From an uncultured Lachnospiraceae bacterium (lineage in GTDB: Bacteria > Bacillota > Clostridia > Lachnospirales > Lachnospiraceae), in assembly GCA_910587715.1 (NCBI GenBank), contig CAJUMV010000032.1, positions 1 through 46,985 of the forward strand: 46,985 nucleotides of DNA. The letters run 5' to 3'. The notes below the pieces were generated by a model that had not been told where the DNA came from, did not search any database, and saw only the letters and a list, made by a program, of their open reading frames with translations. Made by a program: the position numbers and the translations under genes. Below, piece after piece: positions 34,511 through 41,713 of the stretch (position 1 is its first letter; the number at the start of each line of letters is the position of its first letter).

Positions 34511-34747
34511 ATGGAAAATTCTCATCGTTTTTTTGAAAACAGAGAGTGTCAGTATTTCCCCTGTCATAAAGGATTAACAAACTTTAACTGTCTGTTTTGT
34601 TACTGCCCGATGTATGCGCGGGAAAATTGTCCAGGGAATCCAAACTATATCGAGAGAAATGGGAAAAAAATAAAGGATTGCACGAACTGCACCTTTCCCC
34701 ATCAGTCGGAAAACTATGATAGAATCATGCAGGCGCTGAAAGAGTAA
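34511..34747 (+). CDS. Cysteine-rich small domain protein
   Basis: A 78-residue protein with eight cysteines in the pattern CQYFPC, CLFCYC, C..., CTNC, matching the cysteine-rich small domain family, which is probably metal-binding and is found with cobalamin genes in some archaea and Clostridia. HKGLTNFNCLFCYCPMY is the most conserved part. It follows the MetH-activation-like gene after 77 bases. The ATG has only a distant AAGGAAAGG site. Confidence 0.8.
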   Translation: MENSHRFFENRECQYFPCHKGLTNFNCLFCYCPMYARENCPGNPNYIERNGKKIKDCTNCTFPHQSENYDRIMQALKE

Positions 34748-34814
34748 CAATTAAGGGTTTTGTTGCAGACTGGGGCGATGTATGGACTTAGCGACATTTC
34801 AGTCGGAAACCCAT

Positions 34815-34852
34815 CCAACTATGAAATAAATGTGTATTTGTTTCATAGTTGG
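34815..34852. terminator. 12-bp perfect hairpin between convergent genes
   Basis: CCAACTATGAAA (34815-34826) pairs perfectly with TTTCATAGTTGG (34841-34852); the loop itself can form AAAT/ATTT. It lies between two convergent genes and may end transcription from both sides, though no long T run follows. Nearby complementary pieces (CATTTC/GAAATG) could extend the fold. Confidence 0.55.
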
Positions 34853-34891
34853 AAATGCAGCCCCTATACACTAATTAGCTGCTACCCCGCA

Positions 34892-35611
34892 TTAATCCGT
34901 GTATTCCAGCCCAAAGTAATCCATATATACCTTAAACTTATCCTGGGCGGCAAGACAGGTATCGGTCAGATAGCCCGCTTCTACTTTTTTCACAGGATGT
35001 CGAATCACTGTTTTCAAGTTCTCAGGCTTGCATTTACGCACATCACTCAAGTAAATCTCATGATGACGGCGTGACTCGTCCATATCCGAAACATATCCCT
35101 GTTCACCGGCAAAAGCGTCCATATCCTCTATGGTGGCGGGTTCGTCGTCATAGGGACCGATGTGCATACACTGCACACACAGCCCTTCATCATAAGTCAG
35201 AAATTCCACCTTGGAAAAGTCGGTGTTCTTCTTCGCGGATGCTTCCGCAGCTGCCCATGCAAATTCTTCTCTTGTCACAAACTCCGGCAGACGAATCATG
35301 GAAATCCACTCGAAATCCTCTTTTCGGGAATAATCAATATCGTCAGTGTCCTTCTGCCACCACAGCCCCTCTAAAGGCGGCACCACATAGTCAAAATAAC
35401 CCGCAATCCGATGAGCGCCCTTTTTGCTCATCTTGATGGTGAAAGCAATGCCATAGAGCAGGCTGATAGACTGCTTATAAGTACCGCCCTCTATGTTGGG
35501 ATTACCCTTACCGCGCACCACAGCAAAGTTCATGGGCGGTACCGTGACAAGCGCCGGTTTGTTTTTCGGAAGATAAAACTCTTTGTATTCTTTTTTGTAG
35601 TCGAATGCCAT
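34892..35611 (-). CDS. GyrI-like small-molecule-binding protein
   Basis: A 239-residue cytosolic protein of the GyrI-like (SBM-type) group. MAFDYKKEYKEFYLPKNKPALVTVP (in parts: YKEFYLPKNKP) and NFAVVRGKGNPN mark the start, GLWWQ the first half and MHIGPYDDEPATIEDMDAF the second, where the conserved GPYDDE lies. Such domains bind hydrophobic or cationic compounds, and some hydrolyse them. It is the last of three minus-strand genes headed by a WYL regulator. Confidence 0.85.
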   Translation of the reverse strand: MAFDYKKEYKEFYLPKNKPALVTVPPMNFAVVRGKGNPNIEGGTYKQSISLLYGIAFTIKMSKKGAHRIAGYFDYVVPPLEGLWWQKDTDDIDYSRKEDFEWISMIRLPEFVTREEFAWAAAEASAKKNTDFSKVEFLTYDEGLCVQCMHIGPYDDEPATIEDMDAFAGEQGYVSDMDESRRHHEIYLSDVRKCKPENLKTVIRHPVKKVEAGYLTDTCLAAQDKFKVYMDYFGLEYTD

Positions 35612-35700
35612 ATGCCTTTCCTCTCATATCGTGTTTTAAACTTGATGCAACTGGCTGCAAACCATGTTGTGTGCAGCGAGGTTTTTGTCTCCATCTTCTT

Positions 35701-36165
35701 TTACTGCTTCAGTCCCACATAAATATGAATCTCCGCATGTTCTCCCATATCATCATTCTGGTATTCTTCGAAATCACACAGGAACGCTCTGGGCAAATCC
35801 ATCTGCCAAATTGCCTGCCACGCCTCCGCGACCGCCTGTACCATGTTGCCATGGACCACAAATTTCGCATATTTTCCGGCTGGAATATGACAGCTATCAA
35901 AGCCATTGCCGGTGGGCGCCTCGTCAGCTTCACAGGCGACAAATGCGGTGTAATCCGCTTTTTCATCCCCGGCGTATTCGGTGTAAATACCGAGTGCTTT
36001 CGCATTTGCCTTTTTCGGTATGGAAGCATAAATGCCCTCGTTATAAAAACGATTCCACAATCCGCCGATGACGGCGCCCATATCGGGCGAAGTATTATTT
36101 GTCCTCGCCGATATGCCCACGGCAGTCTTTTCCTCCAGTGTCACGATTTCGTATTCCATTTTCAT
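35701..36165 (-). CDS. GyrI/AraC effector-binding domain protein
   Basis: A 154-residue single GyrI-like domain. Conserved features are the start YEIVTLEEKTAVGISARTNN, GGLWNRFYNEG (about 38), ALGIYTEY, the acidic effector residue region in ACEADEAP and the HIPAGKYAKFVVHG strand, ending HIYVGLK. The start at 36165 follows AAAGGATGGG; an ATG at 36177 directly abuts the site and is less likely. Such proteins bind drugs or sense small molecules. It precedes the larger GyrI-like gene in the same direction. Confidence 0.85.
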   Translation of the reverse strand: MKMEYEIVTLEEKTAVGISARTNNTSPDMGAVIGGLWNRFYNEGIYASIPKKANAKALGIYTEYAGDEKADYTAFVACEADEAPTGNGFDSCHIPAGKYAKFVVHGNMVQAVAEAWQAIWQMDLPRAFLCDFEEYQNDDMGEHAEIHIYVGLKQ

Positions 36166-36279
36166 AGATAAACCCATCCTTTCTTTTTTCCGTGAATCTA
36201 TGCATCAACATCAAAGATGCGCACACGGATATGTGATTTGATGGATTTATCTTAGCAAATGAAACACGACAACTGTATG

Positions 36280-37197
36280 TCATGTTTCAGAGAAAGGCTT
36301 GTATTTTTGAGCAATTCCTTCCACAAAGCGCAAAACCTCCTGCCGCAGCGCCACAGGCTCTAAAAGCTCCGCACCGCCGCCAAAAGAGACAATCCAGCCG
36401 ACTACGCTCTGCTTGTCAACAAATTCACCGGAAAAGAAAAGCATACCATCCGGTAAGGCGTGAAAACTTTCCGGACCAAACTCTTCTATCAGCCGCCACT
36501 TATATACAGGTTCAACTTTTGCCGTAACCTGAAACTGTGGCGGGAATAGCTGCTTCGCGCTTAAATCAGGAAGCGAAACCGCCCGTTTTTCAAAGGACTC
36601 TCCCAGAGCAAGGTTTGTCATCCGCATCAGTTTAAACAGGCGGAACTCTTCTCTCCTCTCGCACCACCCCCAAAGATACCATCCCGCCCACTGGAAAATC
36701 AGGTCATACGGTTCCACAGTTCTTCGGGATTCTTCCTTTGGTGAAAAATAGGTAAAGGAAACTTTGTTTGCGGTAAGAATGGCGCTATGTAAAAGTTCGA
36801 TTTTCGGAGACAGTGCAGATTTATACCATGATGACAGGTCAATCAAAATGTGGGTATCTCCTGCCAACAAGTTCGACGCGCCCGCGGAAAGCTTTTCCAT
36901 AAGCTGTACATACTGGTTCGTGCCGCTCACGCTGTCCAAACTCCGGAGCCCGGCGAGGATTGCCTGCATATCCTGCGTGGTGAACAGCGCGCGGTCTATC
37001 TTGTAGCCCTCCATAATGGAGACGCCGCCGTTTTGCCCCGACTCCGTCACAAGCGGAATCCCCGCTATACAGAGTGCCTCGATATCCCGGTTGATGGTAC
37101 GGCGGGAAACCTCGAATTTTTCCGCAAGGTATGGGGCGGTGACTTTTTCCTGTTGCAGCAGTATGGATAAAATACCAATCATACGGTCGATTTTCAT
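36280..37197 (-). CDS. WYL domain transcriptional regulator (YafY type)
   Basis: A 305-residue regulator with an N-terminal HTH-11 winged helix (RMIGILSILLQQEKVTAPYLAEKFEVSRRTINRDIEAL in parts: YLAEKFEVSRRTINRDI, about 23-39) and a WYL domain (about 135-225; YDLIFQWAGWYLWGWCERR, with R-x-F-x-L) followed by the WCX extension. WYL domains sense nucleic acids or small ligands. CAGGAGAACC precedes the ATG. Two GyrI-like genes lie downstream and an unknown membrane protein is divergent, so these are its likely targets. Confidence 0.9.
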   Translation of the reverse strand: MKIDRMIGILSILLQQEKVTAPYLAEKFEVSRRTINRDIEALCIAGIPLVTESGQNGGVSIMEGYKIDRALFTTQDMQAILAGLRSLDSVSGTNQYVQLMEKLSAGASNLLAGDTHILIDLSSWYKSALSPKIELLHSAILTANKVSFTYFSPKEESRRTVEPYDLIFQWAGWYLWGWCERREEFRLFKLMRMTNLALGESFEKRAVSLPDLSAKQLFPPQFQVTAKVEPVYKWRLIEEFGPESFHALPDGMLFFSGEFVDKQSVVGWIVSFGGGAELLEPVALRQEVLRFVEGIAQKYKPFSET

Positions 37198-37321
37198 GTG
37201 GTTCTCCTGTAAAAAGCAATATAAAAATACTTCACTGCATAAATATGATATTTTTTATTGCTGATGCCTTATGTTATAATTACTCATAACTAAAATATCA
37301 CAAAAAGGGGAAGGTTGAAAC

Positions 37322-37945
37322 ATGAAATATCATGTATTCATTTCGAAAAAAGAAATTCTGACAGGTATCCTTTTTATTGTTGGAGTCCTGTTGTTTTTTC
37401 ATGGCATCCACTCGGCTTATCAATGTAATCAGGCACTTAATCTGAACACGTTAGAGGCGCATGAACTCAAAGAGGGAATCTATGTAAGCGGTAATATTGA
37501 TACTTATATCGTAAAATATTTTCCTGAGAACAAGAAATATCACGGCGTTGGTCAGTCTTATTTGAACCTTTTGGGAAAATCATATGATTTCTATACGATT
37601 CCTGTTGGGAAAAAGTCCTACATATGTATCATGGCATCCAGCCAATCTTTAAAAGAGCAGTTGGAGGCTTTTGAAGGAGGACATGGCGAAGCTGTCTATT
37701 TTGAGGGCGAGGTGATCAAACCGCTGATAGAAATAAACTGGGCATGGTATGCTTCGATTGAGGGTTTTCGCACAGAAGACCTTATCGGTTCCTTTGTAAT
37801 AAAAGAAACCGATTTCGAAAGAAATAAGGATATCATATATATCGGCGTTCTTTTCATAGCCGTGGCAGTTTTACGATTTTTCAGCGCCGGCGGTATGAAA
37901 AGTTTTATGATGGAAGACCGTACCACTTCACCAAAAAATATGTAG
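37322..37945 (+). CDS. Unknown membrane protein with two transmembrane segments
   Basis: A 207-residue protein, not recognised. Transmembrane helices lie at about 11-31 and 170-188 and enclose about 135 residues with mixed beta-type sequence (YVSGNIDTYIVKYF, YDFYTIPVGKKSYICIMAS, VYFEGEVIKPL). The topology resembles proteins with an extracytoplasmic sensor domain between two helices. The start follows AAAAGGGGAAGG. A TATAAT at 37275 upstream has no good -35. It is divergent from the WYL regulator. Confidence 0.7.
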   Translation: MKYHVFISKKEILTGILFIVGVLLFFHGIHSAYQCNQALNLNTLEAHELKEGIYVSGNIDTYIVKYFPENKKYHGVGQSYLNLLGKSYDFYTIPVGKKSYICIMASSQSLKEQLEAFEGGHGEAVYFEGEVIKPLIEINWAWYASIEGFRTEDLIGSFVIKETDFERNKDIIYIGVLFIAVAVLRFFSAGGMKSFMMEDRTTSPKNM

Positions 37946-37986
37946 ACACTCCTTTTTATGATTTGTTATTTAACAGTTACTATTTA

Positions 37987-38388
37987 CTACTTAATTACAG
38001 TGTCATAGTACGGCACAATCAGATGCGCGTCCGCATAAATCGCATCACTTTTCAGGTTATTTATCTGCATCACTTCGCGGATATACTCGTAGATAGACCC
38101 ATAATGTTCTTCGTCCATATAATCTTCCGCGATAGACCAAAGCGTTTCGCTGTCTGATACGACAATGCTCTTGTAATATTTGCTGCTTTCCTGTGAAGGG
38201 TCGTTCTTTGCATGGGAGCGAAACGAGCTGACAGCGATGGACGTGGTAACAATCAGACAGAAAGTCAGCACAAGCAGAAGGAAATTTTTTCTCATCTCCC
38301 GTCTTCTGCGTATGCGGTTATTGCGGATTCTCCTCTCACTTCTGATATCCTGTGCGCTTCTGTGATACTGTGTCATGGTTCTGTTCAT
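37987..38388 (-). CDS. LysM protein, probable YneA-like SOS division inhibitor
   Basis: A 133-residue protein with a very basic N-terminal segment (RSERRIRNNRIRRRREMRKN), one transmembrane helix (about 35-54) and a C-terminal LysM domain (about 75-128; VVSDSETLWSIAEDYM). Bacillus YneA has the same build, is divergent from lexA and halts division in the SOS response. Here the gene is also divergent from lexA, and its consensus promoter contains a LexA box. The ATG follows GGAAGGAGGAG. Function is inferred from architecture, context and operator sites. Confidence 0.85.
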   Translation of the reverse strand: MNRTMTQYHRSAQDIRSERRIRNNRIRRRREMRKNFLLLVLTFCLIVTTSIAVSSFRSHAKNDPSQESSKYYKSIVVSDSETLWSIAEDYMDEEHYGSIYEYIREVMQINNLKSDAIYADAHLIVPYYDTVIK

Positions 38389-38465
38389 AAATAACGCTCC
38401 TCCTTCCGGTACAATATATAGATAGAATCAACTGTTTTCGTTTTTATCCTTACATGCCATAAAGT

Positions 38466-38479
38466 AGAACAAGTGTTGC
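38466..38479. promoter_or_regulatory. LexA box 1
   Basis: AGAACAAGTGTTGC matches the Gram-positive LexA consensus CGAACRNRYGTTYG at 11 of 14 positions. It abuts box 2 and lies just past the start of the LysM-gene transcript. Confidence 0.6.
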
Positions 38480-38492
38480 GAACGAATGTTCT
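38479..38492. promoter_or_regulatory. LexA box 2
   Basis: CGAACGAATGTTCT matches CGAACRNRYGTTYG at 13 of 14 positions. It is the best operator of the four and lies 10 bases downstream of the LysM-gene -10. Confidence 0.85.
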
Positions 38493-38502
38493 TTATGTAT
38501 GC

Positions 38503-38531
38503 ATTATACCGAACGTATTTTCGCTTGTCAA
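38503..38531 (-). promoter_or_regulatory. Perfect consensus promoter of the LysM (YneA-like) gene
   Basis: On the minus strand TTGACA (38531-38526), a 17-base spacer and TATAAT (38508-38503): both hexamers and the spacing are exact consensus. LexA box 3 fills most of the spacer, so repression would be by direct occlusion. Such a strong promoter fits a gene held off and released by DNA damage. Confidence 0.9.
38510..38523. promoter_or_regulatory. LexA box 3, inside promoter spacer
   Basis: CGAACGTATTTTCG matches CGAACRNRYGTTYG at 13 of 14 positions and lies wholly between the -35 and -10 of the LysM-gene promoter. Confidence 0.85.
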
Positions 38532-38550
38532 TACTATTTTCATAAAAAAT

Positions 38551-38564
38551 CGAACAAATTTTCT
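38551..38564. promoter_or_regulatory. LexA box 4, beside the lexA promoter
   Basis: CGAACAAATTTTCT matches the LexA consensus at 12 of 14 positions. It ends 10 bases before the lexA -35, in a place to autoregulate lexA. Confidence 0.7.
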
Positions 38565-38574
38565 GAATATATGT

Positions 38575-38603
38575 TTGCTTTTTCTACTTTCCTGTGTTAT
38601 GAT
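38575..38603 (+). promoter_or_regulatory. lexA promoter TTGCTT-17-TATGAT
   Basis: TTGCTT (38575-38580), 17 bases, TATGAT (38598-38603), about 60 bases before the lexA start codon. LexA box 4 is just upstream. Confidence 0.7.
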
Positions 38604-38672
38604 TAAGTATGTAAATTGTCAGACAATAAACAACGGCTTAAAAAGCCAGAAGAAAGGATAAGGATTTAAAGT

Positions 38673-39293
38673 ATGGCACAGGGAAAAATTACTGCAAAGC
38701 AACAGCAGATTCTTGATTATATTAAGGATGAAATTTTAAAAAGAGGATATCCCCCGGCTGTCCGGGAGATTTGTGAGGCGGTTCATCTGAAGTCTACCTC
38801 CTCCGTCCATTCTCATCTGGAGACGCTGGAAAAGAACGGTTATATCAAAAGAGACCCTACGAAACCCCGCGCGATTGAGATTTGCGATGATAATTTTCAG
38901 ATGGTGCGCACGGAGATGGTTTCCCTGCCTGTGATCGGACAGGTGGCGGCGGGACAGCCGATTCTTGCGGAACAGAATATCGACAGCTATTTCCCGGTTC
39001 CGGCAGATATGGTGCCGGGCGGCGAGTCCTTTGTTCTTAGAGTAAAGGGAGATTCCATGATTAATGTCGGTATTTACAACGGTGACCAGATTTTTGTAAA
39101 CTGCTGTCAGACCGCATCGAACGGCGATACCGTAGTGGCGATGATTGATGATTCCGCTACCGTGAAGACTTTCTATAAAGAAGATGGGCACGTGCGCCTG
39201 CAGCCGGAAAATGATTCCATGGAACCGATTATTGTGGATGACTGTCAGATTCTGGGGAAGGTGTTTGGCGTTTTTCGGCTTTATAAACACTGA
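38673..39293 (+). CDS. lexA: LexA repressor
   Basis: A 206-residue SOS repressor. The N-terminal winged helix (about 1-65) has the family text GYPPAVREICEAVHLKSTSSVHSHL (in parts: PPAVREI, STSSVHSHL). The C-terminal S24 domain has the self-cleavage site A93-G94 in VAAGQP, nucleophile S128 in GDSM and base K165 in ATVKTF. On DNA damage RecA-stimulated cleavage would release the four boxes upstream. The ATG follows AAGGATAAGGAT. Confidence 0.97.
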   Translation: MAQGKITAKQQQILDYIKDEILKRGYPPAVREICEAVHLKSTSSVHSHLETLEKNGYIKRDPTKPRAIEICDDNFQMVRTEMVSLPVIGQVAAGQPILAEQNIDSYFPVPADMVPGGESFVLRVKGDSMINVGIYNGDQIFVNCCQTASNGDTVVAMIDDSATVKTFYKEDGHVRLQPENDSMEPIIVDDCQILGKVFGVFRLYKH

Positions 39294-39389
39294 TTCTTTT
39301 CAAGCCTCTCCTCTCTTTTTTGTGCAGAAATTAAGAGGAAACAGGGTATAAAATTTTATATACTGAATTTGGCAGGAGGATTTTACAGC

Positions 39390-40235
39390 ATGGAATGGAT
39401 TGAAAAATTAAACGAAGCCATAAACTATATGGAGGAGCATCTGACGGACGAGATTGAGTATGAACAGCTTGGACGAATTGCCTGTTGCTCTTCCTACCAT
39501 TTTCAGAGAATGTTTGCTTATATGGCGGGTGTTCCGCTGTCCGAGTATATCCGCAGGAGAAAAATGTCCCTTGCAGCTGTCGATTTGCAGGGAAAAGATG
39601 CGAAGATTATTGACGTGGCGGGCAAGTACGGCTATAGCTCTCCCACCGCGTTTAACAGGGCATTCCAGTCCGTCCACGGCATTGCCCCGTCCGCTGTAAG
39701 AAATGAAGGCGTTTCCGTAAAATCCTTTCCGCCTGTTTCATTTAAAATAACAGTCAAAGGAGTGGAGGAAATGAACTATCGGATTGAAACGAAGGAATCG
39801 TTCCGTATTATCGGCGTGTCGGTACCATTACAGAAGGATATCGAAGAAAATTTTACGGTGATTCCGTCTAAGTGGGGAGAAGTTTCCATGGATGGCACGT
39901 TGCAGAAACTTGCCGGCATGATGGATATGCCGCCTATGGGCGTGCTGGGTGTCAGCGTCTGCAATGATAAGGAGGCGTGGCGGTATTATATTGCGGTGCC
40001 TTCCACAAAAGAGAAAGCGGATTTTGAGGAGTATACCGTTCCAGCGGCTACATGGGCTATTTTCTCTGGAGAAGGCACAAACCAGTCTATACAGGAGCTT
40101 GAGCGGCGCATTGTGACAGAATGGCTGCCTACATCGGGATATGAATACGGCGATGCCCCGGATGTCGAAGTTTATCTGAATCCTGACCCGGCAAACGCAA
40201 AATATGAGGTGTGGATTCCTGTAGTAAAAAAATAA
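39390..40235 (+). CDS. AraC family regulator with GyrI-like effector domain
   Basis: A 281-residue regulator. Two helix-turn-helix motifs fill residues 1-105 (YEQLGRIACCSSYHFQRMF and IDVAGKYGYSSPTAFNRAFQSVHG). The GyrI-like effector domain fills about 125-280 (YRIETKESFRIIGVSVPL, GVSVCNDK, YTVPAATWAIFSGEG, EVYLNPD), as in SoxR/Rob/BmrR-like drug sensors. ATG 39390 follows AGGAGG; a TTG at 39369 opens the frame but has no site. It is the third GyrI-like domain within 5.4 kb. Confidence 0.92.
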   Translation: MEWIEKLNEAINYMEEHLTDEIEYEQLGRIACCSSYHFQRMFAYMAGVPLSEYIRRRKMSLAAVDLQGKDAKIIDVAGKYGYSSPTAFNRAFQSVHGIAPSAVRNEGVSVKSFPPVSFKITVKGVEEMNYRIETKESFRIIGVSVPLQKDIEENFTVIPSKWGEVSMDGTLQKLAGMMDMPPMGVLGVSVCNDKEAWRYYIAVPSTKEKADFEEYTVPAATWAIFSGEGTNQSIQELERRIVTEWLPTSGYEYGDAPDVEVYLNPDPANAKYEVWIPVVKK

Positions 40236-40393
40236 AAGAAAAACAAACGTTTGAGAAGTTATTTCCAGCATAGCAATTTTTGATTCAGCCATACTACATA
40301 ATAATCGTAGCTGCACAGTTTTCGCGGCTGCGATGAACAGTCAGTCTCTCATTTATTTTTCAGGGGTTGATGTTTTATGAAGGGGGAAGGAAA
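40236..40393 (+). other. Intergenic region with hairpins
   Basis: It holds CAAACGTTTG (about 40246-40255), a perfect 10-base palindrome just after the AraC gene, and ATCGTAGC/GCTGCGAT (about 40308-40338), an 8-bp stem with one wobble and a 15-base loop. Neither is followed by a T run long enough to call a terminator. No reading frame is credible here. Confidence 0.45.
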
Positions 40394-40618
40394 ATGAGAA
40401 ACAGAGCTTTAGACTGCCTTGCCCTGACGATTGCCATTATCGGCGCTATCAACTGGGGATTGATCGGACTTTTCAGCTTTGACCTTGTGGCATTCATTTT
40501 CGGTAACATGTCATGGTTTTCGAGAATTATTTACGCCCTGGTGGGTATCGCCGGTCTGTATATCATCACATTTTATATGTACACGAACGGCAATATGGCA
40601 GAGTCAAACAAGGCATAG
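40394..40618 (+). CDS. DUF378 small membrane protein
   Basis: A 74-residue protein with two hydrophobic helices and the DUF378 signature LDCLALTIAIIGAINWGLIG (residues 6-25), then FSRIIYALVGIAGLYII. Function is unknown. The ATG follows GGGGGAAGGAAA; the frame is open further upstream but without family sequence. It is followed by a strong terminator. Confidence 0.88.
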   Translation: MRNRALDCLALTIAIIGAINWGLIGLFSFDLVAFIFGNMSWFSRIIYALVGIAGLYIITFYMYTNGNMAESNKA

Positions 40619-40635
40619 GTACAGACAATGTAAAA

Positions 40636-40678
40636 CAGAACCGGCAGTATCTGAACGGATACGCCGGTTCTGCTCTTT
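40636..40678. terminator. Terminator between convergent DUF378 gene and rsfS
   Basis: CAGAACCGGC (40636-40645) pairs with GCCGGTTCTG (40663-40672), with an inner GTATC/GATAC stem, followed by CTCTTT. On the other side runs of A precede it, so it can serve the minus strand less well. Confidence 0.85.
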
Positions 40679-40686
40679 CAAATCCT

Positions 40687-41043
40687 TTATTCCTTTTCTA
40701 ATGTTTCTTTTTGGGTTGGTACCCCATCCCGCCAGATACGCTCCAAATCATAGAACAGACGGTTTTCCTTGTCAAAAATATGGATGATTACATCCTGAAA
40801 ATCCATTAAAATCCAGTTGGCATTCTGGTAGCCTTCCATCTGTCTTAAATTAATGCCCGCTTTTCCAAGAATTTCCGATACATTGTCTGCCATAGCCTGT
40901 ATCTGGCTCTTATTGCTGCCGTCAGCAATGATAAAATAGTCCGCAATGGTAGAAATCTTGCTGATATCAATGATGCGGATATCCTCCGCTTTCTTATCCT
41001 CCAGCGCATTCACTGCCATAAGTGCTGTTTCCTTCGTGGTCAT
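40687..41043 (-). CDS. rsfS: Ribosomal silencing factor RsfS
   Basis: A 118-residue protein with the RsfS fold: ISTIADYFIIADGSNKSQIQAMAD (in parts: ADYFIIADG, about 34-42) and GYQNANWILMDFQDVIIHIF (about 71-90). It binds ribosomal protein L14 and blocks subunit joining under starvation. It lies after yqeK, as in most Firmicutes, but the LCP gene often found between them is missing. Confidence 0.95.
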   Translation of the reverse strand: MTTKETALMAVNALEDKKAEDIRIIDISKISTIADYFIIADGSNKSQIQAMADNVSEILGKAGINLRQMEGYQNANWILMDFQDVIIHIFDKENRLFYDLERIWRDGVPTQKETLEKE

Positions 41044-41094
41044 AACGAGTACCCTGCCTTTCTTTGAGTCATATTTCTTACCGATAAAACATTC

Positions 41095-41682
41095 TTACCG
41101 CCTTTTATAGTACTGATACGTTTTGGCTGTCATATCATCCACCTGATTGTCCGTGGTTCGCAGATAGGCAAGCGTATTTGCCAGTATCTTTTCCATCGTC
41201 CAGTCCAAATCCTGAAAAGCGATTCTTCTTATCATTTCAAGCTCCGCAAGCTGTTTTCTGCCGGGCTCAATATAGTCGGCGATATAAAGAATTTTTTCCA
41301 GCCTGCTCATATCAGGGCGTCCTGTGGTGTGATAACGGATTGCGTTTCGGATATCCCCATCCGTCACGTTGTATTTGTGCTCCGCCAGATAGGCGCCTGC
41401 CTTAGCGTGCAGGAGCGCTGTAGGATTGCCGCGCTCCACCGCCGTCACATTAAGGTGTGCCTTCTCACAGATTGCCACCAGCTCCGAGCCGTGCATGGAT
41501 TTGGCGCAGTCATGCAAAAGTCCTGCTGTCATCGCTTTTTCCATATCCTCGCCGTGCGCCATTGCAAGGGCGGCGGCTGTGTAGGCGACACCAAGCGTGT
41601 GCGTGTAACGTCCGGAGGACAATTCCTTTTCCATCGCCCGGCGCAGTTTTTCCATTTCCGACTGATGATGACTTTGACTCAT
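41095..41682 (-). CDS. YqeK HD-domain hydrolase
   Basis: A 195-residue HD-domain protein of the YqeK family, shown elsewhere to be a symmetrical Ap4A hydrolase. Metal ligands lie in RYTHTLGVAYTAAALA (His about 36), LLHDCAKS (HD about 65), LLHAKAGAYLA and IRYHTTGRP, with KILYIADYIEPGR (D about 137). The start at 41682 follows AGAAAGGA with 9 bases; a TTG at 41709 opens the frame. It starts only 31 bases after the end of the surface protein gene, and obgE and nadD, its usual upstream partners, are not here. Confidence 0.93.
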   Translation of the reverse strand: MSQSHHQSEMEKLRRAMEKELSSGRYTHTLGVAYTAAALAMAHGEDMEKAMTAGLLHDCAKSMHGSELVAICEKAHLNVTAVERGNPTALLHAKAGAYLAEHKYNVTDGDIRNAIRYHTTGRPDMSRLEKILYIADYIEPGRKQLAELEMIRRIAFQDLDWTMEKILANTLAYLRTTDNQVDDMTAKTYQYYKRR

Positions 41683-41713
41683 TGAAAGGTATCCTTTCTG
41701 TTCCGACAAATAG

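Noticed and set aside
34760..35722. Plus-strand frames opposite the larger GyrI-like gene
   Set aside because: They are shadows of the minus-strand gene, without ribosome sites or family similarity.
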